From DASQZJ01 sp035638775 (GTDB lineage Bacteria > Pseudomonadota > Gammaproteobacteria > UBA5335 > SLRW01), in contig DASQZJ010000073.1 in NCBI GenBank assembly GCA_035638775.1, positions 1 to 64,000 on the forward strand: a stretch of 64,000 nucleotides of DNA. The letters are read 5' to 3'. The notes under the pieces were generated by a model, which had not been told where the DNA came from, made no database searches, and worked only from the letters and a program-made list of their open reading frames with translations. Positions 42,696 through 53,482 of this stretch are shown in pieces; position 1 is the first letter of the stretch, and every line of letters starts with the position of its first letter. The position numbers were made by a program, and so were the translations under genes.

Positions 42696-44772
42696 GCGCG
42701 CGGACCTGCTGGTCGAGATCGGCACCGAGGAGCTGCCTCCGCGCTCGCTGGCGGACCTCGAGAAGGCTTTCGCCGACGGGATCGTGGGGCGCCTGGCAGC
42801 CCGCGAGCTGGCTCACGGGGAGGTGCGCAGCTTCGCGACCCCCCGGCGCCTGGCCGTGTACGTACGCGGAGTCGCGACCGTGCAGCCGGCACGCGAGCTG
42901 GAGAAGCGCGGCCCCCCGGCGGACCGGGCCTTCGACGCGGAAGGCCGGCCCACCCGCGCCGCGGAAGGGTTCGCGCGCTCCTGCGGCGTCGCGGTCGAGG
43001 ATCTCGAGACCCGGGACACCGCCCAGGGGCGGTACCTGTTTCACCGGTATACCCGCCCGGGGCGCACGGCATCCGAGCTCCTGCCGGAGCTGATCGACGA
43101 GGCGCTCGCCGCGCTCCCGGTGGCGCGGCGCATGCGCTGGGGGGCCGGCGAGGCGGAGTTCGTGCGGCCGGTGCGGTGGGTCGTGCTGCTGCTGGGCGGC
43201 GAGGTGGTCCCGGCGCGGTTCTTCGACCGGCCAGCCGACCGGCTGACGCGCGGACACCGTTTCCATCACCCGGATCCGATCCGGCTGGAGCGGCCGGACC
43301 GGTACGAGGCGATGCTCCGGGACCCGGGCCACGTGATCGCGGACCGCGGGCAGCGGCGCGCGCTGATCGAGGCGCAGGTCCGGGAGTCGGCCGCCAGCGT
43401 GGACGCGCGGGCACGCATCGAGCCCGGACTGCTGGACGAGGTGACCGCCCTGGTGGAGTGGCCGTGCCCGGTCCTGGGCCGTTTCGAGGAACGCTTCCTG
43501 GCGCTGCCGCCTGAAGTACTGATCGCCACCATGGAGGGCCACCAGCGCTATTTTCCGCTGTGGCAGGGGGAGCGGCTGGCGCCGGCGTTCGTGACCATCA
43601 GCAACCTGGCCAGCCGCGACCCCGCGGAGGTGCGGCGGGGCAACGAGCGGGTGGTGCGTCCGCGGCTGGCGGATGCCGAGTTCTTCTGGCAGCAGGACCT
43701 GGCGCGCCCGCCGGAGCGAATGGCTGAGGGCCTGGCCAGCGTCGTGTTCCAGGAGCACCTGGGCTCGCTGGCCGACAAGAGCGCCCGGGTGGCCGCGCTC
43801 GCCCGCTTCATCGCGGTGCGGGCGGCCGTCGACGCGGACCAGGCCGCCCGCGCCGCGCGGCTGGCAAAGGCCGACCTGCTGAGCGAGATGGTGGGAGAAT
43901 TCCCGGAGCTGCAGGGGATCATGGGGGGCCATTACGCTCGCATGGCCGGCGAGGCCGGGCCCGTGGTGGCCGCGATCCGGCAGCAGTATCAGCCGGCGCA
44001 CGCCGCGGACAGGATCCCCGAGGGCGACGTGGCGCAGGTGCTGGCGCTCGCGGACCGGCTGGACACGCTCGCCGGTATCTTCTCCATCGGACAGCGCCCC
44101 AGCGGTGACAAGGATCCGTTCGCCCTGCGGCGTGCGGCGCTCGGGGTGATGCGGATCCTGATCGAGGCGGATCTCGACCTGTCCCTCCCGGAGCTGCTGG
44201 AGGAGGCCTGCCGGCTTCAGCCGGTGCAGAGCGACGCCGGGCTTCCCGGCGAGCTCTACGACTTCATGTTCGAGCGGCTGCGGGTACATGCCCAGGAGCA
44301 GGGCATCCGTCCGGACGTGTTCGAGGCCGTACTGGCGCGCCGGCCGGCGTCGCCGCCCGACTTCCAGCGGCGGCTGCGTGCGGTCGAGGCGTTCCTGGAG
44401 CTGCCGGAGGCCGAAGCGCTGGCAGCGGCCAACAAGCGGATCGGCAATATCCTGCGCAAGGCCGATCCCGCTGACCTGGACGGCAGGGTGGATCCGGCGG
44501 CGCTGGAAATGCCGGAAGAGCGTGCCCTGGAGCAGGCGCTGGAGGAACGGCGTGAACGGCTGGCGGGCTTGACCGGGAGCGGAGACTACACCGGCGCGCT
44601 GGCAGCGCTGGCGGAGTTGCGCGAGACCGTCGACGAGTTCTTCGACAGGGTCATGGTCATGGCCGGAGACGCACGGCTGCGGCGGAACCGGCTGGCGCTG
44701 CTGCAATCGGTGCAGTCACGCTTCCTGGAGATCGCGGATATCTCGCGCCTGCAGCCGGGAGGGAGCCGGTGA
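42688..44772 (+). CDS. glyS: Glycyl-tRNA synthetase beta subunit
   Basis: 694 residues from GTG at 42688 with AGGAGG a few bases upstream and an 8-base overlap with glyQ. The N-terminus (DLLVEIGTEELPPRSLADLE) and EGHQRYFPLW, the HD-like region ADLLSEMVGEFPELQGIMGG and the C-terminal DALR-type tRNA-binding domain (EFFDRVMVMAGDARLRRNRLALL) are all as expected. It binds tRNA-Gly and edits or positions the acceptor end. Its stop codon overlaps the GTG of gmhB. Confidence 0.98.
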   Translation: MSERADLLVEIGTEELPPRSLADLEKAFADGIVGRLAARELAHGEVRSFATPRRLAVYVRGVATVQPARELEKRGPPADRAFDAEGRPTRAAEGFARSCGVAVEDLETRDTAQGRYLFHRYTRPGRTASELLPELIDEALAALPVARRMRWGAGEAEFVRPVRWVVLLLGGEVVPARFFDRPADRLTRGHRFHHPDPIRLERPDRYEAMLRDPGHVIADRGQRRALIEAQVRESAASVDARARIEPGLLDEVTALVEWPCPVLGRFEERFLALPPEVLIATMEGHQRYFPLWQGERLAPAFVTISNLASRDPAEVRRGNERVVRPRLADAEFFWQQDLARPPERMAEGLASVVFQEHLGSLADKSARVAALARFIAVRAAVDADQAARAARLAKADLLSEMVGEFPELQGIMGGHYARMAGEAGPVVAAIRQQYQPAHAADRIPEGDVAQVLALADRLDTLAGIFSIGQRPSGDKDPFALRRAALGVMRILIEADLDLSLPELLEEACRLQPVQSDAGLPGELYDFMFERLRVHAQEQGIRPDVFEAVLARRPASPPDFQRRLRAVEAFLELPEAEALAAANKRIGNILRKADPADLDGRVDPAALEMPEERALEQALEERRERLAGLTGSGDYTGALAALAELRETVDEFFDRVMVMAGDARLRRNRLALLQSVQSRFLEIADISRLQPGGSR

Positions 44773-45317
44773 GCCTGATCGTACTCGACCGGGACGGCGT
44801 GGTGAACGAGGACGCCGGGGAGTACCTGGCGTCACCCGACGCCTGGGTGCCGATCGCCGGCAGCCTGGAGGCAATGGCGCGCCTGGGGCAGGCCGGGCAC
44901 CGGCTGGTGATCGCGACGGACCAGCCGGCCATCGGCCGCGGCCTGATCACGCCGGACACGCTGTTCGCCATCCACCGGAGGATGCAGCGGGAGCTCGGCA
45001 CCCTGGGCGGCAACGTCGACGGCCTGTTCTTCTGCCCGCATCTGGCCGAGGACGACTGCCCGTGCCGCAGGCCCCGGCCGGGGCTGCTGGAGGACATCGG
45101 GCGCCGTTTCCAGGTAGAACTCGAGCAGGTACTGGTCGTCGGCGATCAACTGGGAGATCTCGAGGCGGCGATCAGCGCCGGGGCGCGCCCGGTTCTGGTC
45201 CGGACGGGGCGCGGCGAGGCCACCCTGGCGGCACTCGACGAGCGGCCGGACGTACCCGTGTATCCGGACCTGAACGAGTTCTCGCTGGCCCTGGCCGAGG
45301 CGCGCAGGACCGAGTGA
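44769..45317 (+). CDS. gmhB: D-glycero-D-manno-heptose-1,7-bisphosphate 7-phosphatase
   Basis: 182 residues from GTG in a GTGA overlap with glyS. HAD-fold motifs are LDRDGVVN (nucleophile Asp7, acid Asp9), ATDQPAIGRG (where most GmhB have TNQ), the zinc-binding CPHLAEDDCPCRRPRPG and GDQLGDLEAA. It makes the 1-phosphate intermediate for ADP-heptose and the LPS inner core. Gene order glyQ-glyS-gmhB-acyltransferase is common in gammaproteobacteria. The Asn-to-Asp change in motif II is mild and does not look inactivating. Confidence 0.93.
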   Translation: MSLIVLDRDGVVNEDAGEYLASPDAWVPIAGSLEAMARLGQAGHRLVIATDQPAIGRGLITPDTLFAIHRRMQRELGTLGGNVDGLFFCPHLAEDDCPCRRPRPGLLEDIGRRFQVELEQVLVVGDQLGDLEAAISAGARPVLVRTGRGEATLAALDERPDVPVYPDLNEFSLALAEARRTE

Positions 45318-45322
45318 CGATC

Positions 45323-46120
45323 ATGGCATCGGGCGAGAGAGCAAGCCTGGCTGCGCTCGCGGGTTCGCTGGCGTACTACGCACAGGCGGCCGTGACGATC
45401 CCGGTCTGGGTGGTCCTTCTGGTACTGGCGCTTCCGCTGCCGTATCGCCTGCGCTATCCCCTGATGTACAGCTGGATCATGGTCCAGCGCTTCTGCCTGC
45501 GATGGCTGTGCCGCCTGCGGTTCGAGTACGAGGGCACCGGGAACCTGCCCCCGGGGCCGGCGATCGTGTTCTGCAAGCACCAGTCGATGCTCGAGACGCT
45601 GCTCACCCAGAAGGTGATGCCGCCCCAGACCTGGGTGCTGAAGCGGGAGCTGCTGCGTATCCCTGTCTTCGGCTGGGGCCTGCGTTCCGCCGCGCCCATC
45701 GCGATCAATCGCAGTTCGGGCAAGCGCGCCCTGCGCGAGGTGGTGCTGCAGGGAAGCACGCGGCTCCGGCAGGGGATCTGGGTCGTGGTCTTCCCGGAAG
45801 GCACCCGGGTGCCCCCGGGACGGACTCGCGCGTTCGGTGCAGGAGGCGCGATGCTGGCCGCGGAGACCGGCGCGCCGGTGGTGCCGGTGGCGCACAATGC
45901 GGGCGAGCACTGGCTGCGCGGCCGGATCCTGATCAGGCCGGGCGTCGTCCGCATGCGCATCGGCCCGCCGATCGAGGCGGCAGGCCTGAAGCCGCGCGAG
46001 ATCAACGCCCGGGCCAAGCAGTGGATCGACGCGAATACCGAGGCGCTCGCGGCATCCGGACAGCCCCGGGCCGGGGCGGAGCCGGGATATTCAACGGAGT
46101 CGGGGCGTCAGCCGCGCTGA
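45323..46120 (+). CDS. Lysophospholipid acyltransferase (PlsC family)
   Basis: 265 residues from ATG at 45323; a GTG at 45314 in a GTGA overlap with gmhB is an equally possible start. A hydrophobic N-terminal segment (AAVTIPVWVVLLVLALPLPY) anchors it in the inner membrane. The catalytic block is KHQSMLETLL with His86 and Glu91; a Glu in place of the usual Asp is common in this proteobacterial subgroup. The second block is FPEGTR (157-162). It should acylate lysophosphatidic acid in phospholipid synthesis. It ends 112 bases from the converging gyrB. Confidence 0.92.
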   Translation: MASGERASLAALAGSLAYYAQAAVTIPVWVVLLVLALPLPYRLRYPLMYSWIMVQRFCLRWLCRLRFEYEGTGNLPPGPAIVFCKHQSMLETLLTQKVMPPQTWVLKRELLRIPVFGWGLRSAAPIAINRSSGKRALREVVLQGSTRLRQGIWVVVFPEGTRVPPGRTRAFGAGGAMLAAETGAPVVPVAHNAGEHWLRGRILIRPGVVRMRIGPPIEAAGLKPREINARAKQWIDANTEALAASGQPRAGAEPGYSTESGRQPR

Positions 46121-46159
46121 CACCGCCGTTGCGTGCCCGGAAGTGCCGCCGCCGGGACC

Positions 46160-46217
46160 CGCAACTCCTTCGTAACCGATTGGATTTACTTGGAAAGATC
46201 CGGCTCTTCGAGTTGCG
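46160..46217. repeat. Inverted 8-bp arms between acyltransferase and gyrB
   Basis: CGCAACTC (46160-46167) and GAGTTGCG (46210-46217) are exact complements separated by 42 bases that are AT-richer than their surroundings. They lie in the gap between two converging genes. No T-tract follows, so it is not an obvious terminator. Confidence 0.4.
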
Positions 46218-46232
46218 CCTTGCGCTGCCCTG

Positions 46233-48635
<2,403 letters not shown>

Positions 48636-48661
48636 AGGGGCTCTTCGGGTTTGCAAAAACG

Positions 48662-49756
48662 CTATTCTACCACTTCCCGGACCCGGCCGTGTTCCACGTG
48701 GAACATGCGCCCGTGCCCGCCCGCCAGGCCTCCGCGCACTTCCGACAACGATACTCCGGTGACGAACTTCTGCGCCGGCAACTCATCCAGCACCGCCCAG
48801 AGGCGTGCGCGATACCCCGGCCCGAGCTCCGCCCCGGCGTCGTCCACGAGCAGCACACCGTTCCCGCGGCCCGCCTCCGCCGCCGAGCGGATCTCCGACA
48901 GCACCAGCGCGGCCGACAGCACTTTTCCCTGACCCCGGGAGACCCACTCGCGCGCCGGTCGCCCCTCCACCCGGATATCCAGCTCCGCTCGGTGGGGTCC
49001 CGCCACCGTATGCCCCCGCTCACGGTCCCGCTGCAGGTGGCTCGCCAGCGCCCGGTCCAGCGTCATTTCCTCCGGCCAGCCCCGCCGGTACGCCAGCCGC
49101 ACCTGGCACTCCCTCCCGAGCACCCGGCTCGCGATGCCTTCCACGTGGGGGCCAATCCGCTCCACGAAACCCGCCCGCGCCCGGTCCACCTCCGCGCCCG
49201 ACACGCCCAGCTCGGCATCCCACGCCCGCGCCTCACGACCCGCGTCCGGCCCGCCGCGGCGAAGGATCGCGTTCCGTTGTCGAAGCGCCCTGGCGTACCG
49301 TCGCCACGCCGCCAGGTACGCATGTTCCACGTGGAACACGCCCCAATCCATGAACCGCCGACGGTCCGCGGGTCCCCCTTCCAGCAGCCGGTGCACATGC
49401 GGGTCGATCACCTGCACCGGCAGCCACGCCGCCAGCTCCCCGATCCCCGCCGCCTTCTGACCCGACACCCGCCCCTGCACGCCCTCCTCGCCGAGGCGCA
49501 GCCCCAGCGCCACGCCCGGCCCTTCGTCCGCCCCCACGCGCCCGAAAACCATCGTTGCCCGGCATCCGTGCCGCACCAGTACCCGCCGACGCGCCTCCCG
49601 AAAAGACCGCCCCCTTCCCAGAAAGTAAATCGCCTCGAGGAGGCTGGTCTTCCCCGAGGCGTTGTCTCCAAGCACAATATTGAAGGAGTCCGCGAATTCC
49701 AGTTCCAGCTCGACGAAACACCGGAAATCCCGCGCTCCCAGGCTTCGCAGCGCCAT
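48662..49756 (-). CDS. recF: DNA replication and repair protein RecF
   Basis: 364 residues, ordinary length. Walker A is GDNASGKTS (30-38), the ABC-like signature is VSRGQGKVLSAALVLSE and Walker B is VLLVDDAGAELG. RecF loads RecA at gaps with RecO and RecR. It starts 9 bases after the dnaN stop. The coding sequence carries two identical 16-bp parS palindromes, each encoding the pentapeptide FHVEH (VFHVEHAYLA in the middle and MFHVEHGRVREVVE at the C-terminus). Confidence 0.97.
   Translation of the reverse strand: MALRSLGARDFRCFVELELEFADSFNIVLGDNASGKTSLLEAIYFLGRGRSFREARRRVLVRHGCRATMVFGRVGADEGPGVALGLRLGEEGVQGRVSGQKAAGIGELAAWLPVQVIDPHVHRLLEGGPADRRRFMDWGVFHVEHAYLAAWRRYARALRQRNAILRRGGPDAGREARAWDAELGVSGAEVDRARAGFVERIGPHVEGIASRVLGRECQVRLAYRRGWPEEMTLDRALASHLQRDRERGHTVAGPHRAELDIRVEGRPAREWVSRGQGKVLSAALVLSEIRSAAEAGRGNGVLLVDDAGAELGPGYRARLWAVLDELPAQKFVTGVSLSEVRGGLAGGHGRMFHVEHGRVREVVE
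48690..48705. promoter_or_regulatory. parS centromere site (ParB-binding), copy 1, inside recF
   Basis: TGTTCCACGTGGAACA is a perfect 16-bp palindrome matching the bacterial chromosomal parS consensus (TGTTNCACGTGNAACA). It lies about 30 bases before the recF stop codon. Confidence 0.88.
49323..49338. promoter_or_regulatory. parS centromere site, copy 2, inside recF
   Basis: A second identical TGTTCCACGTGGAACA lies 633 bases from the first. Two perfect copies in one gene next to the origin cannot reasonably be chance. Confidence 0.88.
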
Positions 49757-49765
49757 CCCCGTCGC

Positions 49766-50872
49766 TCAGAGCCGCATCGGCATCACGACGTGTCGACTGC
49801 TCTCGTCACCCGGCGCCTGTATCAGGCAACTGCTGTTGGAATCCTTCAGGACCAGCTCCACCGCTTCCCCCTCCAGCGCCGCCAGCGGGTCCAGCAGGTA
49901 ATTGACGTTGAAACCGACCTCCATGCCGTCTCCTTCGTAGCTTACCTCCAGCTCCTCTTCCGCCGACTCCTGCTCCGGGTTGTGCGCCTGGATCGCGAGC
50001 CGCCGCGAGTCCAGCTGCAAACGGATCCCCCGGTACTTCTCGTTCGAGAGAATGGCCGTCCTTGCCAGTGCCTGCCGCAGCACCTGCCGATCCACCTGCA
50101 CCCGCTTGTCTCCATCCCGCGGGATCACCCGCTCGTAATCGGGAAACCGTCCGTCAATCACCTTCGACGTGAAACGCAGATCGCCCAGGGTCACCCGGAC
50201 ATGGTTCGTGCTCACCTCGAGCCGCGCCGGCTGATCATCGTCCCCCAACAGCCGCTGCAGCTCCACCACCCCCTTGCGCGGCACGATGACCTGCCGCGGC
50301 TCCGACTCCCCCGCCCCAGTCGTGCACTCCACATCGCACAGCGCCAGCCGGTGCCCGTCCGTACCCACCGCCCGCAATCCCTCCGGGCGAAACTCCATCA
50401 GCAGGCCGTTCAGGTAGTACCGTACATCCTGGTGCGCCATGGCGAACGCCGTCTGGCCACAAAGCCGCTTGAGACTCGCCTGGCTGACATCCAGTCCCAG
50501 CAGCCCGTGCAACTCCTCGATCGCGGGAAACTCGGCCGCCGGCAGGGTGCTGAGGGTGAACCGGCTCCGTCCGGAGCGAACCGTGACCCGCTCCCCTTCC
50601 AGCTCCACCGACACACCGGCGCCTTCCGGCAGAGTGCGGACGATGTCCACCAGCTTGCGTCCCGGCACCGTCACCGCGCCGGGGCTCGATCCCTCCAGCC
50701 CGGCCCGTGCCACCAGCTCCACCTCCAGGTCGGTGGCCGTCACCGACAGCCGGTCGTCCCGGACCGCCACCAGCATGTTCGACAGCACCGGCATCGTCTG
50801 CCGCTTCTCGACCACACCGATCACCGCCTGCAGTGGCTTCAGGAATTCCTCGCGTTCGATCTCGAATTTCAT
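49766..50872 (-). CDS. dnaN: DNA polymerase III beta sliding clamp
   Basis: 368 residues. The three similar clamp domains are visible, with typical blocks MKFEIEREEFLKPLQAVIGV, LLMEFRPEGLRAVGTDGHRL (domain 2) and the C-terminal SSCLIQAPGDESSRHVVMPM ending in RL. The protein is the ring that tethers polymerase III and many repair proteins. The gene lies between dnaA and recF on the same strand, after a 271-base gap with DnaA boxes. Confidence 0.98.
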   Translation of the reverse strand: MKFEIEREEFLKPLQAVIGVVEKRQTMPVLSNMLVAVRDDRLSVTATDLEVELVARAGLEGSSPGAVTVPGRKLVDIVRTLPEGAGVSVELEGERVTVRSGRSRFTLSTLPAAEFPAIEELHGLLGLDVSQASLKRLCGQTAFAMAHQDVRYYLNGLLMEFRPEGLRAVGTDGHRLALCDVECTTGAGESEPRQVIVPRKGVVELQRLLGDDDQPARLEVSTNHVRVTLGDLRFTSKVIDGRFPDYERVIPRDGDKRVQVDRQVLRQALARTAILSNEKYRGIRLQLDSRRLAIQAHNPEQESAEEELEVSYEGDGMEVGFNVNYLLDPLAALEGEAVELVLKDSNSSCLIQAPGDESSRHVVMPMRL

Positions 50873-51039
50873 CGTTCTGCCAGCCTGTCCCGGTTATCAC
50901 CCGTCCACCAGTAAAAACAATTCCTGTTCTTCTACACTCTTGTTATTAGGGTCTTCCCTTTGTGGGGACTCCCGAAAAAACATCCTTTTTTGTCAGGTCG
51001 TTGGGTCAGATCCTGCCGGTTCACCACCTGTGTGCCTCC

Positions 51040-51048
51040 TGTGGAAAA
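51040..51048 (-). promoter_or_regulatory. DnaA box variant TTTTCCACA
   Basis: One mismatch from the consensus TTATCCACA, on the minus strand, 60 bases from the perfect box. Confidence 0.55.
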
Positions 51049-51108
51049 CCGCTGGACGGAAGCCACCGCCGACCATCGCGCCGCGGGAATCCCCGTCTCG
51101 TCCAGTGG

Positions 51109-51117
51109 TTATCCACA
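51109..51117 (+). promoter_or_regulatory. Consensus DnaA box TTATCCACA
   Basis: Exact match to the high-affinity DnaA box, 27 bases from the dnaA stop codon. Confidence 0.75.
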
Positions 51118-51143
51118 TCTGTTCCCCAGGCTCCTGTTGATAA

Positions 51144-52502
51144 TCAGCTCGTGAGTGTCCGCAACAGGTTCGCGTAGTCCTCGTCGCAGCGGGCATCGCT
51201 CTCGCGCAGCGCCTTCACCCGGCGGCAGGCGTGCAGAACCGTCGTGTGATCCCGGCCGCCGAACTGCTCCCCGATCTCGGGCAGGCTGTGGCTCGTGAGC
51301 TCCTTGGCGAGCGCCATCGCGATCTGACGGGGTCGTGCGATCGAGCGGCTGCGCTTGGTCGACAGAAGGTCGGAGGTGCGGATCTTGAAATATTCGGCCA
51401 CTGTCTTCTGGATGTTCTCGATGGTAACCAGCTTCTCCTGCAGCGCCAGCAGATCCTTGAGCGCGTCCTTGGCGAAGTCGAGCGTGATGGGCTGTCCGGT
51501 GAAGTGCGCGTTCGCCACGACGCGGCGCAGCGCTCCCTCGAGCTCTCGCACGTTGGAGCGGATTCGCTTGGCCACGAAAAACGCGACTTCGTCCGGCAGT
51601 CGGACCCGGCTCTGCTCCGCCTTCTTCATCAGGATCGCCACGCGGGTCTCCAGCTCGGGTGGCTCGATTGCCACGGTCAGGCCCCAGCCAAACCGGGATT
51701 TCAGACGCTCTTCCAGGCCGTTCACCTCCTTGGGATAGCGGTCGCAGCTGAGTATTACCTGCTGCTGGCCCTCGAGGAGCGAATTGAAGGTGTGAAAGAA
51801 CTCCTCCTGCGAACGCTCCTTGCCGGCAAAGAACTGGATGTCGTCGATCAGCAGCGCATCAACGGCTCGGTAGAAGCCCTTGAACTCGTTGATCCGGTTG
51901 TGCTGGAGCGCCTTGACCATGTCGGCGACGAAGCTTTCGGAATGCAGATACACGACTTTCGCGTTGCGGTTCAGGTTGCGCAGCCGGTTGCCGACGGCGT
52001 GCATCAGGTGGGTCTTTCCCAGGCCCACGCCGCCGTACAGGAACAGCGGGTTGTAGGCCTCGCCCGGATTTTCCGCCACCTGCCGGGCGGCAGCGAGGGC
52101 GAGCTGGTTGGATTTGCCCTCGACGAAGGTCTCGAAGGTGAAGTTCCGGTTCAGGCGGTTGCCCCGTACCGGTTCGCGCCTTGCCCCTGCCGGCGTGCCT
52201 TCCCGGCCGCCACCCTGCCCCTGCTCGCCGGCACGCCGGTCCCGCGACCCGCCGCCCGCGGCGGCACCCACTTCCAGCGTCACCTGACCCTGTCCGTTCC
52301 CGTTGAGATCGACGAGGACGTCCCGGATCATCGACAGGAAGTTCTCCTGCACCCAGTCCAGCACGAAGCGGTTGGGTGCGAAGATGCGAAGGTTGCCGTT
52401 CTCCTCGACCGCCTGCAGGGGACGAATCCAGGTATTGAGCTGCTGCTCCGGCACCTGGCCTTCGAGGTAACGGATACATTGGTTCCACAAGGAAACGTTC
52501 AC
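51144..52502 (-). CDS. dnaA: Chromosomal replication initiator DnaA
   Basis: 452 residues from GTG at 52502 with GAGGGG just upstream; the frame continues upstream without family resemblance. Domain I (LWNQCIRYLEGQVPEQQLNT) binds DnaB. A Gly/Arg-rich linker spans about 85-125. The AAA+ domain has Walker A GGVGLGKTH (157-165) and DALLIDDIQFFAGK. Domain IV ends with the box-binding GGRDHTTVLHACRRV. It opens the origin in its ATP form. It diverges from rpmH across a gap with a DnaA box, consistent with autoregulation. Confidence 0.98.
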   Translation of the reverse strand: MNVSLWNQCIRYLEGQVPEQQLNTWIRPLQAVEENGNLRIFAPNRFVLDWVQENFLSMIRDVLVDLNGNGQGQVTLEVGAAAGGGSRDRRAGEQGQGGGREGTPAGARREPVRGNRLNRNFTFETFVEGKSNQLALAAARQVAENPGEAYNPLFLYGGVGLGKTHLMHAVGNRLRNLNRNAKVVYLHSESFVADMVKALQHNRINEFKGFYRAVDALLIDDIQFFAGKERSQEEFFHTFNSLLEGQQQVILSCDRYPKEVNGLEERLKSRFGWGLTVAIEPPELETRVAILMKKAEQSRVRLPDEVAFFVAKRIRSNVRELEGALRRVVANAHFTGQPITLDFAKDALKDLLALQEKLVTIENIQKTVAEYFKIRTSDLLSTKRSRSIARPRQIAMALAKELTSHSLPEIGEQFGGRDHTTVLHACRRVKALRESDARCDEDYANLLRTLTS

Positions 52503-52613
52503 CTTCCCCTCGGGCGGACGTGGGCTGCAGTGCATGTAGCGAAGCCGGAGCGGCCGGCAAACCCCCCGGCTTTTCGCCGACCGCAGCAAGCAGTCTATAC
52601 CCGTGGCACCTGC

Positions 52614-52622
52614 TTATCCACA
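52614..52622 (+). promoter_or_regulatory. Consensus DnaA box in the dnaA-rpmH gap
   Basis: TTATCCACA, exact, about 112 bases upstream of the dnaA start. A weak TATAGA (-10-like) for dnaA lies at 52599-52594 on the minus strand, which would put this box over the -35 region and allow autorepression. Otherwise the 52503-52750 gap holds the rpmH promoter and no gene. Confidence 0.7.
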
Positions 52623-52645
52623 GCCTCCGGGAGGCCGCGGTCCGG

Positions 52646-52675
52646 TTGACACCGGAGCCCGCCAGCAAGTACGCT
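52646..52675 (+). promoter_or_regulatory. Probable rpmH promoter
   Basis: A perfect -35 TTGACA (52646-52651) is followed after 18 bases by TACGCT (52670-52675), a weak -10. It would give a leader of about 70 bases for the rpmH-rnpA-yidD-yidC-mnmE transcript. Confidence 0.5.
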
Positions 52676-52750
52676 CACGCGCTTCACTTGCCGGTTTCCC
52701 GGGCGAAGGAAGCCAGCTCCCCGTAGCAGAATCAGGTACCGGTACGCACT

Positions 52751-52885
52751 ATGAAGAGAACGTTTCAGCCCAGCAATATCAAGCGCAAGCGGACCCACGG
52801 ATTCCGCGCGCGGATGGCGACACGGCGCGGACGACAGATTCTCAAGGCACGGCGGGCCAAGGGTCGTCACCGTCTGACCGTCTAG
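52751..52885 (+). CDS. rpmH: 50S ribosomal protein L34
   Basis: 44 residues: MKRTFQPSNIKRKRTHGFRA then RMATRRGRQILKARRAKGRH ending RLTV, an ordinary bacterial L34 with no anomalies. It opens the rightward block rpmH-rnpA-yidD-yidC-mnmE-mnmG. It is too short for many gene-calling cut-offs but unmistakable. Confidence 0.98.
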   Translation: MKRTFQPSNIKRKRTHGFRARMATRRGRQILKARRAKGRHRLTV

Positions 52886-52901
52886 GGCCGCCCGGCGGTC
52901 C

Positions 52902-53261
52902 ATGTCCCGCGCCCGCTTTCCCCGCGCCGCCCGGCTCCTGCACCAGGCCGAGTTCCGGCGGGTATTCCAGCAAGCCGAACGTTCCGCGGATTCCTGCTTC
53001 ACCGTGCTGGCGCGGAGCAACGACACCGGCACAGCCCGCCTCGGGCTCGCGATCTCCGTCCGGCGGGCAGGCAATGCGGTCCGGCGCAACCGCCTCAAGC
53101 GGATCGTCCGGGAGAGCTTCCGCTGCCACCGCGATCACCTGCCGCCCGTCGATCTGGTGGTCATGGCACGGCCGGCAGCGGCGACCGCGGACGCGGCACG
53201 CCTGCGGGCAAGTCTCGAGCGGCACTGGGAAAGGCTGACGCAACGATGCGGATCGTGCTGA
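52902..53261 (+). CDS. rnpA: Ribonuclease P protein component
   Basis: 119 residues, usual size. The central helix RRAGNAVRRNRLKRIVRESF is the RNR motif that binds the RNase P RNA and the 5' leader of pre-tRNA. It follows rpmH by 16 bases and overlaps yidD by 16 bases in another frame, as in most gammaproteobacteria. Confidence 0.97.
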   Translation: MSRARFPRAARLLHQAEFRRVFQQAERSADSCFTVLARSNDTGTARLGLAISVRRAGNAVRRNRLKRIVRESFRCHRDHLPPVDLVVMARPAAATADAARLRASLERHWERLTQRCGSC

Positions 53262-53482
53262 TTCTTCTGGTTCAGGCCTATCGACTCGTGGTGAGTCCCC
53301 TGCTGGGGCCGCACTGCCGCTACTATCCCAGCTGCTCGCAATACGCCAGCGAGGCACTCCGGCGCCACGGCGCCCTCCGGGGCAGCTGGCTGGCCATCCG
53401 ACGCGTAGCGCGCTGTCATCCCGGGTTCCCGGGCGGCTACGATCCCGTCCCCGAATCCTCCAAGAGCTCCACTCATGGATAA
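53246..53482 (+). CDS. yidD: Membrane protein insertion efficiency factor YidD
   Basis: 78 residues. The family core is YRLVVSPLLGPHCRYYPSCS with QYASEAL and the CHPGFPGGYDPVP end, where the cysteines and prolines are conserved. The short protein sits at the inner membrane surface and aids Sec/YidC insertion. It overlaps rnpA at its start and yidC at its end. Confidence 0.96.
   Translation: MRIVLILLVQAYRLVVSPLLGPHCRYYPSCSQYASEALRRHGALRGSWLAIRRVARCHPGFPGGYDPVPESSKSSTHG

Larger units (their letters stand above)
50873..51143. other. dnaA-dnaN intergenic region, possible replication origin
   Basis: This 271-base gap has one consensus DnaA box (51109-51117), one close variant in the opposite direction (51040-51048), an AT-rich stretch for this genome (about 50910-50960) and an A6-CATCC-T6 inverted repeat (50975-50991) that could melt or cruciform. 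The dnaA-rpmH gap (52503-52750) also has one consensus box and is the origin in Pseudomonas. I cannot decide between the two; both may take part. It probably also contains the dnaN promoter. Confidence 0.45.

Noticed and set aside
45568..45600. Apparent loss of the catalytic HX4D motif in the acyltransferase (HX4E)
   Set aside because: A glutamate at this place is a known variant in a proteobacterial PlsC subgroup, so it is not evidence of inactivity.
49137..49152. Third parS-like sequence in recF (CCTTCCACGTGGGGGC)
   Set aside because: It matches the core only, 10 of 16 positions, below what ParB normally needs.
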